A DNA stretch of 64,000 bases from RGIG1959 sp045651865. GTDB lineage: Bacteria > Bacillota > Clostridia > Oscillospirales > Acutalibacteraceae. The position numbers and the translations under genes were made by a program. The notes beneath the pieces were generated by a model. It made no database searches and was not told the origin of the DNA. It was given only the letters and a program-made list of their open reading frames with translations. The stretch is taken from assembly GCA_045651865.1 (NCBI GenBank), contig JAZRTC010000021.1:10453-74452 (forward strand), read 5' to 3'. Below, piece after piece: positions 25,835 through 34,449 of the stretch (position 1 is the stretch's first letter; each line of letters starts with the position of its first letter).

Positions 25835-26286
25835 TTAAAAGCCGAGCAAGCAGAGCTTTTGAAGCAATCGAGCGATACGGTCAGAGTATGTGCTTTTGGG
25901 GATGTTGAGCGAATCGGCAATCTCACGAACAGACTTGCCGTCAGAGAGCATTTCTGCGATATAAAGCCCGTTAGGGTCAATCGCTTGGATAGCTTCCACA
26001 AGTTCTTGGTGACACATATTGCTAAGCACAATGTCAGCCGGATTGCAATTATCTTGTGCGATATCCCAACCGATGTTTTCCATCAGTTCTTCGATCGAGC
26101 TGATATCGCCTTCGATGTGATGGAGCATGTGCCGCAATCGCCTTTACAGGTGCGCCAATTGGAATTGGAGCAACGACCGTGACGAAGGGCATATGTATGG
26201 GTGGTTCAGGTGGGATGGTAGTACACGCGATAGACATCTTCGGTCACTTCGATGGGAGTTCGGTCGATGAGAACAATGTTGTTCAT
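25835..26286 (-). pseudogene. Sigma-70-like regulator of conjugative transposons, decayed
   Basis: The minus strand reads a typical start (MNNIVLIDRTPIEVTEDVYR) after AGGTGGT, meets an in-frame TGA after YYHPT, continues in frame with a Cys-rich segment (RCSNSNWRTCKGDCGTC), then shifts frame and ends in a region 4-type helix-turn-helix (VREIADSLNIPKSTYSDRIARLL). This order is that of sigma-70-like proteins common in gut conjugative transposons. Stop codon and frameshift make a full product impossible unless recoded. Confidence 0.65.
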
Positions 26287-27271
26287 AAATCAGTACCACC
26301 TAAGGTTCAACAAGGTGTATGGGTGGATGTGTCAGCGGAGCAGCTCGCTCGGCTGACGATGTTTAATACTGCATGGGACTCACCTTCTTTCTGGACAAAA
26401 AAGACCCGCTGACAGCCATCGCGTGCGACTTACGCAATGACTCTCAGTGGCCTTTTTGTTTGTGTATTCAATTTGAGGATGGGACGAATGTCGCATAGAT
26501 GCTGCACTTAAATGGCGAGAATGTACCATTTAAGTAATAGATTAGTTAATGCAGCATCAAGATAATATCCTCATAATATATTATAAAGAAAAATAAATTT
26601 CATGTCGCAAGTAGAGTAGAAAAATTATCAAGGGGATGCAATCCCAGCCGCTTTACATAATTATTTCACCGTCAGGAGTACATCATATTTACATAAATTC
26701 GATTTTGGTTTATGCGTTTGATGGGGCGTGAGTGTATGCGTGGCTTACATCACGCACAGCATCGCTACGCGAATGATGAAAAGAAAATGACTTTGACATA
26801 TACCCGTAAAAAACAAAAAGCCGCTCTGTTTTCAACCGAAAACAGTTCTGCTTTGTCTCGATTTAAGCATTTTTGCTACAAGAGAGGGATGTTTTGCAAA
26901 CAGAAGGGTGGAGGAAAAAGTACATACTTACGGGACAAAAAGGACGATTTTAGTTTATTACTAAAGTGGTTTATAAGAGGATATAGGGATGATTCAAGTG
27001 TACCTCCTAGATTGTTTTCAACAGGATATGTTCTTGTTTTCAATGTGTTGTTGAATTGTTTTCATCGATGTCTTCGATAGATTTCGATGTAGGTGAAAAA
27101 GAAACTGTGAATAATTGTTGATGCTAAAAAGATGCTGGAGATGAACTGGATATACAAAGGAATCGGCAGATTATGTCTTCTATTGTAAATATTATGATGT
27201 TCTTGTTTTTCGTGAAAGAAAAATGTATAATATATATCAATAGTACAGTATGGAGTGGAGGTAAAGTGTTA
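26287..27271. other. Gene-poor junction between GC-richer and AT-rich parts of the element
   Basis: About 1 kb with no gene I can support. Composition drops to AT-rich at roughly 26.45 kb. The frame at 26712-27080 (122 residues, plus strand) has no ribosome site and no family-like pattern. A nested inverted repeat occurs at 26498-26558 (separate entry). The final 100 bp contain the likely promoter region of the first TIR gene. Confidence 0.5.
26498..26558. repeat. Nested inverted repeat
   Basis: GATGCTGCA CTTAAATGG (26498-26515) pairs with CCATTTAAG (26526-26534) and TGCAGCATC (26550-26558): two perfect 9-bp arms, with 15 unpaired bases between the arms on one side only. It lacks a T-run, so it is not a standard terminator. 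Confidence 0.6.
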
Positions 27272-28840
27272 ATGAAAGAGAAAAATATATTTATATCATA
27301 TAAAAATGATGGTGAAGGTAGTAATTTTGCCGCAAGAATATGTTCGGATTTAGAGAGAATGGGACATAATGTGTATTTTAATCCTAATGAGCAACGCGCA
27401 GGGAATTTTCCTGATAGATTAAAAAATGCGGTTGAAGCATGTAAGGATTTCTTGTTAATAGTAACCCAATCATGCCTCGACCAGTTAATCAAGCATGATA
27501 AAATTGATTGGGTAAGAGAGGAATTACTTACTGCATATAGAAACGACAAAAATATAATTCCTCTTCTTATGCCAGGAGTTTCTATGCCTAAGGATAAGGA
27601 AGATATGCCTGAAGATTTAAGGTTTTTGCCGGATACGGATGCAGTAAGCATATTTGAACCATATGACAAGTCTCCATTTGAAGTTATTCTAAAATGGATG
27701 AAATCTATTCCTTCTAATGGTGAATTGTATAGAACGACATACCAAAGTAACCCTGATTATAGTATCGAAAAAGATTTTGAAGATGCGCAAAAACGGGCCA
27801 AAAGTGGAGATTACGAAGCGATGTATGAGATTGCCACTTTTTATATGTATGGATTTGGAGCACCTAGAGCAAGTGAAGCAAGTTTTTGGTATCGTGAAAT
27901 AGTGAAGTGTGATAATGTGCAATTAAGATCATTAGCATTAAACCGTTTGGCAGGAATGTATTTTTCGGGGGAGCTTCCTGGAGAATCCCAATCGTTTGAA
28001 AAAGCTTTTGAATTGAGGGAAGAAGCGGCAAAATATGATAAAAGTGCAGCAATGTTAAATGCGGCAATGAGGCGTATTGGATCAGGATGCAAGTTTGATT
28101 ATCAATCGATAGATCAGGGCTTTAAATCTCTAACTGTTGCGGATAGTATTGCGATAAAAGAGCAGGCGGAATTCTATGTAGCTTATGGAAAATTTCAAGA
28201 TGCAATTGATTTATTGAAAAAAATACAGGGAAAGATGCCTGCTGCAGCGTATCAGCTAGGAATGTTATATAAATTAGGTGTTCAAACACAGCCGCCAATG
28301 CCGGATTGTTATAGGGCGGAAAGTTGCTTTCGGCGAGCGGTCAACAAGGGACATGTATTGGCTGCATATGAATTAGGAATGCTTTACTACAATCCTCCGC
28401 TGGGTGATTTTGAAAAGGATTTTGAACAAGCTGTGCAGTATTTTAAAATTGCTGCAGATGCGGGAATTCCTGAAGCACAATATAAACTTGGTTGGATGTA
28501 TCGATTTGGACTTGGATGTGAAATCAATTATGAAAAAAGTATAAAATACGAACTGATGGCAGCCAATCAAGGTCATATAGGTGGTTATGGACAGCTTGCA
28601 TATTTGTATCAAATTGAAGGGTTTATCAATTATCAAAAAGCATTTAAATACGCAAAATCAGCAGCAGATGCTGGTCATGCGCACGGAGCCTTTCTATGTG
28701 GGAATTTTTTGTTTTTTGGAAGAGGATGTGAAGCGAATGAAACTGAAGCATTACGGTATTATCATTACGCGTATCAACACGGTTCTTATGAAGCAAAAAT
28801 TATGATAGATAAGATCGAACGGAGGCGAAATAATGGGTAA
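27272..28840 (+). CDS. TIR-Sel1 repeat protein A
   Basis: A 522-residue protein. Residues 1-140 are a TIR domain: NIFISYKNDGEG at the first strand, and IDWVREELLTAYRN carrying the glutamate expected for NAD-cleaving TIRs (W-x3-E). From about residue 165 to the end there are repeated Sel1-like helical pairs (YEIATFYMYGFG, AAYELGMLYYNP, AQYKLGWMYRFGLG, AFLCGNFLFFGRG). Sel1/TPR arrays usually bind a partner or ligand that triggers the TIR. ATG 27272 follows GGAGGTAAAGTGTTA. Its stop overlaps the start of a paralogue by 8 bp. Confidence 0.88.
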   Translation: MKEKNIFISYKNDGEGSNFAARICSDLERMGHNVYFNPNEQRAGNFPDRLKNAVEACKDFLLIVTQSCLDQLIKHDKIDWVREELLTAYRNDKNIIPLLMPGVSMPKDKEDMPEDLRFLPDTDAVSIFEPYDKSPFEVILKWMKSIPSNGELYRTTYQSNPDYSIEKDFEDAQKRAKSGDYEAMYEIATFYMYGFGAPRASEASFWYREIVKCDNVQLRSLALNRLAGMYFSGELPGESQSFEKAFELREEAAKYDKSAAMLNAAMRRIGSGCKFDYQSIDQGFKSLTVADSIAIKEQAEFYVAYGKFQDAIDLLKKIQGKMPAAAYQLGMLYKLGVQTQPPMPDCYRAESCFRRAVNKGHVLAAYELGMLYYNPPLGDFEKDFEQAVQYFKIAADAGIPEAQYKLGWMYRFGLGCEINYEKSIKYELMAANQGHIGGYGQLAYLYQIEGFINYQKAFKYAKSAADAGHAHGAFLCGNFLFFGRGCEANETEALRYYHYAYQHGSYEAKIMIDKIERRRNNG

Positions 28841-30446
28841 GGATATTTTTATATCATATAAAAACGACGGTGAAGGAAACAACTTCGCTGCAAGAATATG
28901 TTCTGATTTAGAAAAGCTGGGATACGAAGTATATTACAATCCGAATGAACAGCATGCAGGTAGTTTCCCCGAAAGATTAAAAAATGCAGTGGAATCCTGC
29001 AAAGATTTTTTGCTAATTGTCACACAGCCTTGTCTTGAACAGCTAATGAGACATGACAAAATCGATTGGGTTAGAGAAGAACTACTTACAGCATATAGAA
29101 GTAAAAAAAACATAATACCTCTTATTATGCCAGGAGTTTCTATACCTAAAGACAAAGATGATATGCCTGAAGATCTAAGTTTCTTACCAGACAAAGACGC
29201 TGTATGTGTATTTGAACCTTATGATAAATCTCCGTTTGAGAATATATTAAGTTGGATGAAGTCATTACCGGTTAACATGGAAAAATACAAAGATATTTTT
29301 CAGAGTAACAGCGACTATGATGTCAACGATGATTTTGCCACCACATTAAAGCGTGCTGAGTCTGGTGATGAAAAGGCTATGTATGAAATCGCCAATATGT
29401 ATTTCTATGGATATACCAATGGAGACGGACAATCCAAAAGAGATTTTTCAAAAGCATATTCGTGGTTTACAAGATTATCTAATAGTGATAGTCCTTATGG
29501 CGTTTTTGCTACCTCTATGTTAGGAAAAATGCACTATCGTGGTGTTGTTCCAAAAGAGAAGCAATCCTTTGTAAAATCATTTGAGTGTCACAAGAAAGCG
29601 GCACAAGGTGGTAGTGAATATTCAAAACAACAGTATGCATTTATGTTGTCAATGGGTATGGGCTGTGACTTTGATTATGATGCCGCAGAGCAACAGTACC
29701 TATCTGCAATGGAACACGGTGATAATGTTTCAATAAGTGGACTGGCGAAGTTCTACATTCAGTATGGCGAATTCAAAAAAGCAGAAAATTTATATAAAAA
29801 CATTGTTGATACATACCCTATGGCAGCCTATGAATTAGGGTGTCTATATATGAAGGGATTATTGAGCGAAGATAAGAAACCCGATTGTTTTAAGGCGGCT
29901 TTCTATTTTCAACACGCAATTAACACAGGCAAAGGTGATATGGATGCGCGTTATCAATTGGGTCTTCTGTATTTCAGAGGTACCAACGGTTTTATAAATG
30001 ATTATAAAATTGCACAAGAAAACTTTGAGATTGCAGCAGATAGCGGTCATGTTGCCTCGGCGTACATGATTGGTTATATGTATGAACACGGACATGTTGA
30101 GTTGAATTTGGAGAAAGCTATACATTATCATGCGTTGGCGGCGGATCATGGTCATGTGTTGTCACCAACTCATTTAGCAATTCTCTATCAGTTGCCTGAA
30201 CATCAAAACTATCATAAGGCGATAAGGTATGCAAAACTTGCTGCGAGCTATGGCGAAAAAGAGGGTGAATTTGTATACGGTAATCTTCTTTTCTTTGGCA
30301 GAGGATGCAAACCGGATAATAACGAAGCTTATAAAATGTACAAGCGCGCTCTTGAACACGGGTGTGATCAAGCCGCATTTATGATTGAGCGAATTGAATC
30401 AAGACAATTGGCCGATGATATGGGAAATCACAAAATTGGTTATTGA
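28833..30446 (+). CDS. TIR-Sel1 repeat protein B
   Basis: A 537-residue paralogue of the preceding gene. The TIR domains are nearly the same by eye (IFISYKNDGEG, IDWVREELLTAYRS, MPGVSIPKDK), whereas the Sel1 repeats have diverged much more (YEIANMYFYGY, ARYQLGLLYFRG, SAYMIGYMYEHGH, EFVYGNLLFFGRG). GGAGG precedes the ATG inside the end of gene A, so the two are translationally coupled and may form a complex. TIR domains of this kind often degrade NAD or make signalling nucleotides in antiphage systems; that role is inference here. Confidence 0.88.
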   Translation: MGKDIFISYKNDGEGNNFAARICSDLEKLGYEVYYNPNEQHAGSFPERLKNAVESCKDFLLIVTQPCLEQLMRHDKIDWVREELLTAYRSKKNIIPLIMPGVSIPKDKDDMPEDLSFLPDKDAVCVFEPYDKSPFENILSWMKSLPVNMEKYKDIFQSNSDYDVNDDFATTLKRAESGDEKAMYEIANMYFYGYTNGDGQSKRDFSKAYSWFTRLSNSDSPYGVFATSMLGKMHYRGVVPKEKQSFVKSFECHKKAAQGGSEYSKQQYAFMLSMGMGCDFDYDAAEQQYLSAMEHGDNVSISGLAKFYIQYGEFKKAENLYKNIVDTYPMAAYELGCLYMKGLLSEDKKPDCFKAAFYFQHAINTGKGDMDARYQLGLLYFRGTNGFINDYKIAQENFEIAADSGHVASAYMIGYMYEHGHVELNLEKAIHYHALAADHGHVLSPTHLAILYQLPEHQNYHKAIRYAKLAASYGEKEGEFVYGNLLFFGRGCKPDNNEAYKMYKRALEHGCDQAAFMIERIESRQLADDMGNHKIGY

Positions 30447-30882
30447 TTTGTCATCCCCCCTTTTGTTATTCTTCGCAAAACCAAGATGTTGTGGATATGC
30501 TTGTTACCATTGCAATTAGCAATGGTATTAATTGTTGGATCGCATCATCGAGCATTGAAGCCGGTTCATATGCAAAACAAATTGTTCAAGGTGTTAAAGA
30601 AGCTCGTGCTTTTGTCGTGATTGTAAGCGAAAGCTCAATTTTATCTCCATACATAAAAACGAACTTGATATTGCTACGAGCAGAATCAAGGTCGGTTTGA
30701 TAATTATGCCATTCAAGATAGACGGCGCTGAACTCGATGATGAGTGCAGATACTATTTGGGCAGACAAGAATTCTTCATGGGTGAAAAGCCTCCTATTGA
30801 TGAGCGAATTGCGCAGTTTGTCAATAGTATAAAAAAGTTTTGGAGTATTAGACAAAATAAGGACCACAATGAAAGGAGTTAG
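30443..30882 (+). pseudogene. Small TIR-domain gene with frameshift
   Basis: Two adjacent frames together give one TIR domain of about 145 residues: YSSQNQDVVDMLVTIAISNGINCWIA and FVVIVSESSILSPYIK in the first, then NELDIATSRIKVGLIIMPF and YYLGRQEF in the second. The expected SPYIKNELD junction falls at a run of five A (near 30658); one extra A would restore it. No convincing start codon or ribosome site precedes it. It may be a decayed gene, a sequencing error in the homopolymer, or a slippage site. Confidence 0.6.
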
Positions 30883-30885
30883 TTT

Positions 30886-32049
30886 ATGAGTAATGATAAT
30901 CAGGAACTACTCGAACTTTTTAAAAAATACCGCACTGGCGAAATATCTGAAAAAGATTTAACAGAAGAACAGTGCTTGCTTATCGGACAGATGTACGATA
31001 AACAGATACGCGAATTGAAAGCGAGTAATCGAAGCCGTCATTCTGCCGTTGAAGCCTGGGTTGAAACGCAAAGTGAAAACGATGAAACATTAATTGAAAT
31101 CAAAAATATGTTGTCATCACTCGCCAAAACAACAGCAGGAAAAACTATAGATAAGTTCTATTTGAAGGAAAACAAGGCGGGTGTAGGTCTTGATTTGTAT
31201 GATGGTGTAAATTATCTCGCGACATATTTATCTTATGAGGACTGCATATGCGACATGGCGTTTCACTGGTCAATTGTTGATTTTGATACGATAGTTAATA
31301 TGTTTATGCGTAAAAATATTTCAGTACAGCCGCCATACAAATACAGAGCAGTTGTTTCGGAGTTGTATTGTATAACAGAATCGGTACATAGATATGTGTT
31401 TTATGGGAACTCTTTGACTGCACTCTTAGAAAGAATAGAAACTGTAGAAAAAAGAAGCATTTCGTTTCCCGATAAGTTTATTTTTGGCGTACAAGGGGTT
31501 GCCATTTATTTATTTGATGAAAATGAGTTAAAATACCAGTTTTGGCTCGGCGGAAGTGCGTTTCATAGCATAGCAGATGTAATAAAGGCAGCTCATGATA
31601 AAAATAAGTTTATACCCAATGCAATTTTGCAAGAGTTTTCGGAGCTAAATAATGTAGATGTTTTTATTTCTCATAAAAGTCAAGATTTCTTACAAGCGAA
31701 AAAAGTGTACGATCATTTGATTTCTCAAGGAATAGCAACATTTCTTTCTGAAATGTCCTTGCCGGCTATATCAAATGCTGATTATTCTGCCGAGATCGAT
31801 AAAGCATTAGATGCAACAAAAAACATAATTATCATTGCGACAAATCGAGAAAATGTTCTTTCTGGGTGGGTTCAATATGAGTGGACAGCTTTTGCCAACG
31901 AAAAACGCTCTGGAAGAAAGGACGGCAATATAATTACGCTCATTGATGAAAACATGCCTATTACAGAATTGCCAATTTTGTTAAGGCAATTCGAAGTAAT
32001 ACCAATGAATGAGTTTGAATCTGTCAAAAAATTTTTAAAATTATCCTAA
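30886..32049 (+). CDS. Protein with C-terminal TIR domain
   Basis: A 387-residue protein. Residues 1-90 are charged and helical. Residues 90-255 form an unassigned domain. Residues 258-387 are a TIR domain: VDVFISHKSQDF, FLSEMSLPAI, and SGWVQYEWTAFANEK with the W-x3-E glutamate, then NIITLIDENM. The order is opposite to the TIR-Sel1 pair just upstream. Start after GAAAGGAGTTAGTTT. It closes the TIR cluster and is followed by a terminator. Confidence 0.85.
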   Translation: MSNDNQELLELFKKYRTGEISEKDLTEEQCLLIGQMYDKQIRELKASNRSRHSAVEAWVETQSENDETLIEIKNMLSSLAKTTAGKTIDKFYLKENKAGVGLDLYDGVNYLATYLSYEDCICDMAFHWSIVDFDTIVNMFMRKNISVQPPYKYRAVVSELYCITESVHRYVFYGNSLTALLERIETVEKRSISFPDKFIFGVQGVAIYLFDENELKYQFWLGGSAFHSIADVIKAAHDKNKFIPNAILQEFSELNNVDVFISHKSQDFLQAKKVYDHLISQGIATFLSEMSLPAISNADYSAEIDKALDATKNIIIIATNRENVLSGWVQYEWTAFANEKRSGRKDGNIITLIDENMPITELPILLRQFEVIPMNEFESVKKFLKLS

Positions 32050-32064
32050 TAAGAACTACACTCA

Positions 32065-32100
32065 AAAAGATCAGACTGATTGCAGTCTGGTCTTTTTTTG
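32065..32100 (+). terminator. Terminator after the TIR cluster
   Basis: AGATCAGACTG, short loop, CAGTCTGGTCT, then TTTTTTT. Confidence 0.85.
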
Positions 32101-32102
32101 TT

Positions 32103-32139
32103 CCCCCCTTCGTTTTTCAAATTTTAAATGAAATATAAT
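32103..32139 (+). promoter_or_regulatory. C-tract promoter 1
   Basis: CCCCCCT (32103-32109), 24 bp, TATAAT (32134-32139). No TTGACA-like -35. First of seven sites with this arrangement; upstream of the 98-residue protein gene, in tandem with promoter 2. Confidence 0.6.
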
Positions 32140-32177
32140 GTCATTGTCAGAAACACAAGGAAAAACACAAAACACCA

Positions 32178-32213
32178 CCCCCTACAAATGTGGAATTTGA
32201 TATGTGCTAATAT
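32178..32213 (+). promoter_or_regulatory. C-tract promoter 2
   Basis: CCCCCT (32178-32183), 24 bp, TAATAT (32208-32213) preceded by TGTGC (extended -10-like). About 50 bp before the start at 32263. Confidence 0.6.
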
Positions 32214-32262
32214 GTTCCTGTAAGCTAAAAAGAAAATTCGAAATTCAAAGGAGAATACAGAA

Positions 32263-32559
32263 ATGAAAAACAGAGTAATTGTAACGAAGGCAGTCAAAGA
32301 AGTAAAGGAAAACGATAGACTTGTTCAGAAGGAGTTCCTTGAATTTCATCTGAAAAATAAAGAAGGAACCTTTTGGCTATTTACGCAGCCGTTTTCAAAA
32401 GGCGTATACGAGTGGTTTAAGGATGGTCGTGCAGAGGGCGAAATTTTAAGTTTTGCGAAGTGGGATCGCAACAAGCGTCTTAACGATACGATTAACCGTA
32501 TTCCTCGTGAAATCCGCTATGTACAGAAGTATGTTATGGAGGTGGAACGTGCGGCTTAA
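32263..32559 (+). CDS. Hypothetical 98-residue protein
   Basis: A basic soluble protein (VIVTKAVKEVKEND, WDRNKRLNDTINRIPREIRYV) without a recognised domain. AAAGGAGAATACAGAA precedes the ATG. Two C-tract promoters lie upstream and one directly after the stop. Confidence 0.68.
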   Translation: MKNRVIVTKAVKEVKENDRLVQKEFLEFHLKNKEGTFWLFTQPFSKGVYEWFKDGRAEGEILSFAKWDRNKRLNDTINRIPREIRYVQKYVMEVERAA

Positions 32560-32571
32560 TTGGAATGGCCA

Positions 32572-32608
32572 CCCCCTGACTCTCTACAAATAAATATGGG
32601 CTTATAAT
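32572..32608 (+). promoter_or_regulatory. C-tract promoter 3
   Basis: CCCCCT (32572-32577), 25 bp, TATAAT (32603-32608). It precedes a 12-codon leader and the secreted protein gene. Confidence 0.65.
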
Positions 32609-32640
32609 AGAAGACACAGTAGTGAAAGGAGTACACTTCT

Positions 32641-32679
32641 ATGAACCAAACACGTGATAAGCCTACCCACAAAAAGTAA
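32641..32679 (+). CDS. Short leader peptide (12 codons)
   Basis: MNQTRDKPTHKK with AAAGGAG 8 bases upstream. The pre-start segment GGAGTACACTTCTATG is nearly repeated before the leader at 46069, which also follows a C-tract promoter. Possibly a translational leader; it may not have a function of its own. Confidence 0.4.
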   Translation: MNQTRDKPTHKK

Positions 32680-32720
32680 AAAATTTATTTATCAATCAAA
32701 GAAATAAGGAGTAAATCATC

Positions 32721-33185
32721 ATGGCAAAAAGCAAAATTTTTATTAAAGTAATGTCTCTCGTCCTTGTCATCGTGACGATGTTTAGCATCACTGCTGTTTC
32801 GGCATCGGCTGCAACTTGGCGAACGGGCAACATCCCTTCGAACAATAGAGATACCGGCTACACTACGGTACGGCTAGACAGCACGAAAAAGGACGCTAAA
32901 ATCAAGATTCACACCTATTACATTAATCCTTTGACACGCAAATCCAAAGAAGGTAACTCGCGTTTGTATGTAACAATGCGAGATACTAGAGGTCGTTGGA
33001 TTTGGGGTGGAAATATTGATACCGGTAGTAGAGGAAAAACTATGACTCTAGGCAGAGATCATTCGGCCTATCGAATTTATCTTAGAGAAGTTCAGTGTCC
33101 TGGCATCTGGTATTACAGAACGTTTAACACATATCACTATCCTGACTATTGGGGTATTGAATGCACAAAGAATTGTCACATCTAA
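32721..33185 (+). CDS. Secreted hypothetical protein
   Basis: A 154-residue protein with a clear signal peptide (residues 1-30, cleaved after SASA). The mature part is small, basic and aromatic, with two late Cys residues (VQCPG, IECTKNC) that could form a disulfide. No known family. AAGGAG is 9 bases before the ATG. A lipoprotein gene follows. Confidence 0.72.
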   Translation: MAKSKIFIKVMSLVLVIVTMFSITAVSASAATWRTGNIPSNNRDTGYTTVRLDSTKKDAKIKIHTYYINPLTRKSKEGNSRLYVTMRDTRGRWIWGGNIDTGSRGKTMTLGRDHSAYRIYLREVQCPGIWYYRTFNTYHYPDYWGIECTKNCHI

Positions 33186-33233
33186 ATTAATGTGGCGGGA
33201 CAGATATTCTGTCCCGCCAGAAAGGAATACATT

Positions 33234-33974
33234 ATGAAACGAATAGGAGCTTTAATATTACTATGTTGCATATTGGTGTGTGGTGTTTGCGGATGCACTA
33301 ACTCTGAAGCGAACAAGACCGCACTTGATTATGTTGATCTTTGCGATTATAAGTCCTTAGAAGTTCCCGCAGATGAATACATGGTATCAGATACAGATCT
33401 TTCTACTGCAATTCAAATGCACATGAGTTCTTTGAATATTGAAGCTTCTGAACTTTCTGACAGCATTGCAGTTGAATATTTCAACTGTAAAAATGCAAAC
33501 GATGTCAGAGAAATGATTAAAAAAGAAATCATTGAAAATCGCTTTTATGAAGCAGCGCGTGATATGATTCTTGAATCCTCTTTAATTATCGGCTTTCCGG
33601 AAGAAAGTAAAACATATGTAAACAATATGGTTTCTGCGCAAAAGGCATTCGCTGAAGCCGAAGGGATTAGTTTAAGTGAATATCTTGATAGTTATTACGA
33701 AATGACTGAGGAAGAATTCCGAGAAGCTGCTCTTTGTGGATACGGCGACATAATGATTCTCAAAGCAATCGCTGAAAAAGAAAAATACGAAATCAACTCA
33801 GAAGAGCGCCGTTCTCTAATTGAATCGACTGCAGAGCATATAGGAATGTCTACGGAGGAAACTCTTAACATATATGGCGAAGAGTATTTTGATTGTCTTT
33901 TATATGAAGAATTTTTGAAAGAACTAATTCTTGACATTTATTCTGATGAAGTTCTCGCAAAAGTCAAAAGTTGA
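33234..33974 (+). CDS. Lipoprotein with trigger-factor-like C-terminal domain
   Basis: A 246-residue lipoprotein: signal sequence and lipobox VCGC near residues 15-20. Residues 95-235 resemble the helical C-terminal chaperone domain of trigger factor (DVREMIKKEIIENRFYEAARDMILESS, AEAEGISLSEYLDSYY). The PPIase domain is not seen. It could act as an extracytoplasmic chaperone for the secreted neighbour, which is inference. Start after AAAGGAATACATT. Confidence 0.72.
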   Translation: MKRIGALILLCCILVCGVCGCTNSEANKTALDYVDLCDYKSLEVPADEYMVSDTDLSTAIQMHMSSLNIEASELSDSIAVEYFNCKNANDVREMIKKEIIENRFYEAARDMILESSLIIGFPEESKTYVNNMVSAQKAFAEAEGISLSEYLDSYYEMTEEEFREAALCGYGDIMILKAIAEKEKYEINSEERRSLIESTAEHIGMSTEETLNIYGEEYFDCLLYEEFLKELILDIYSDEVLAKVKS

Positions 33975-34012
33975 GAGTAATATTTAATTTGAAATTGTGA
34001 TACATGATTTAT

Positions 34013-34067
34013 AAAGAGGCCATCTTAGCACAATGCATTAGCACAATGCTTAGATGACCTCTTTTTT
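34013..34067 (+). terminator. Terminator with internal 12-bp tandem repeat
   Basis: AAAGAGG and ATCT pair with AGAT and CCTCTTT, followed by a T-run. The loop contains TTAGCACAATGC twice in tandem. Confidence 0.7.
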
Positions 34068-34199
34068 ATACTTATAATGTCGTTATATCGCACTTTTTTG
34101 TGCAATGCCGCAATTAATATTGTTTTTTCGACATGACTGTGGTATAATACATCTTGTCAAATAATAATTACATTATTATACAGAAAGGAAACATATTTA

Positions 34200-34414
34200 T
34201 GGCTGTATCTTACAACAAATTATGGCACCTGCTACTTGACAAAAAAATGAAGAAGAAAGATTTCCAAGAAGCAGCAAAGTTAACGCAACATGCTATGAGA
34301 AAACTGAGCAAAGATGAAGCTGTAACTACTGATACACTTGCGAAAATATGCAGGTATCTAGATTGCTCGGTTGACGATATTATGGAAGTGTTACCAGAGG
34401 AAAAAGAAAAATAA
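34200..34414 (+). CDS. XRE-family helix-turn-helix regulator
   Basis: A 71-residue DNA-binding protein of the short Cro/CI type common in mobile elements: LLDKKMKKKDFQEAAKL, then TDTLAKICRYLDCSVDDIMEVLP. Start after GAAAGGAAACATATTT. A promoter with TATAAT lies near 34143 and lacks the C-tract. It precedes the 856-residue protein by 35 bp and may regulate it and the following kinase gene. Confidence 0.82.
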
Positions 34415-34449
34415 GCAATTAAATCACCAAAAGAAAAGAGGTAATAAAA

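Noticed and set aside
26712..27080. 122-codon plus-strand frame
   Set aside because: No ribosome site, odd composition and no pattern of a protein family; left as non-coding junction DNA.
30454..30485. C-tract promoter before the broken TIR gene
   Set aside because: CCCCCCT is present but no -10 hexamer lies at the right distance; it falls within coding-like sequence.
34033..34058. Tandem TTAGCACAATGC repeat as an attachment site or iteron
   Set aside because: Only two copies, lying in the loop of a terminator hairpin with a T-run.
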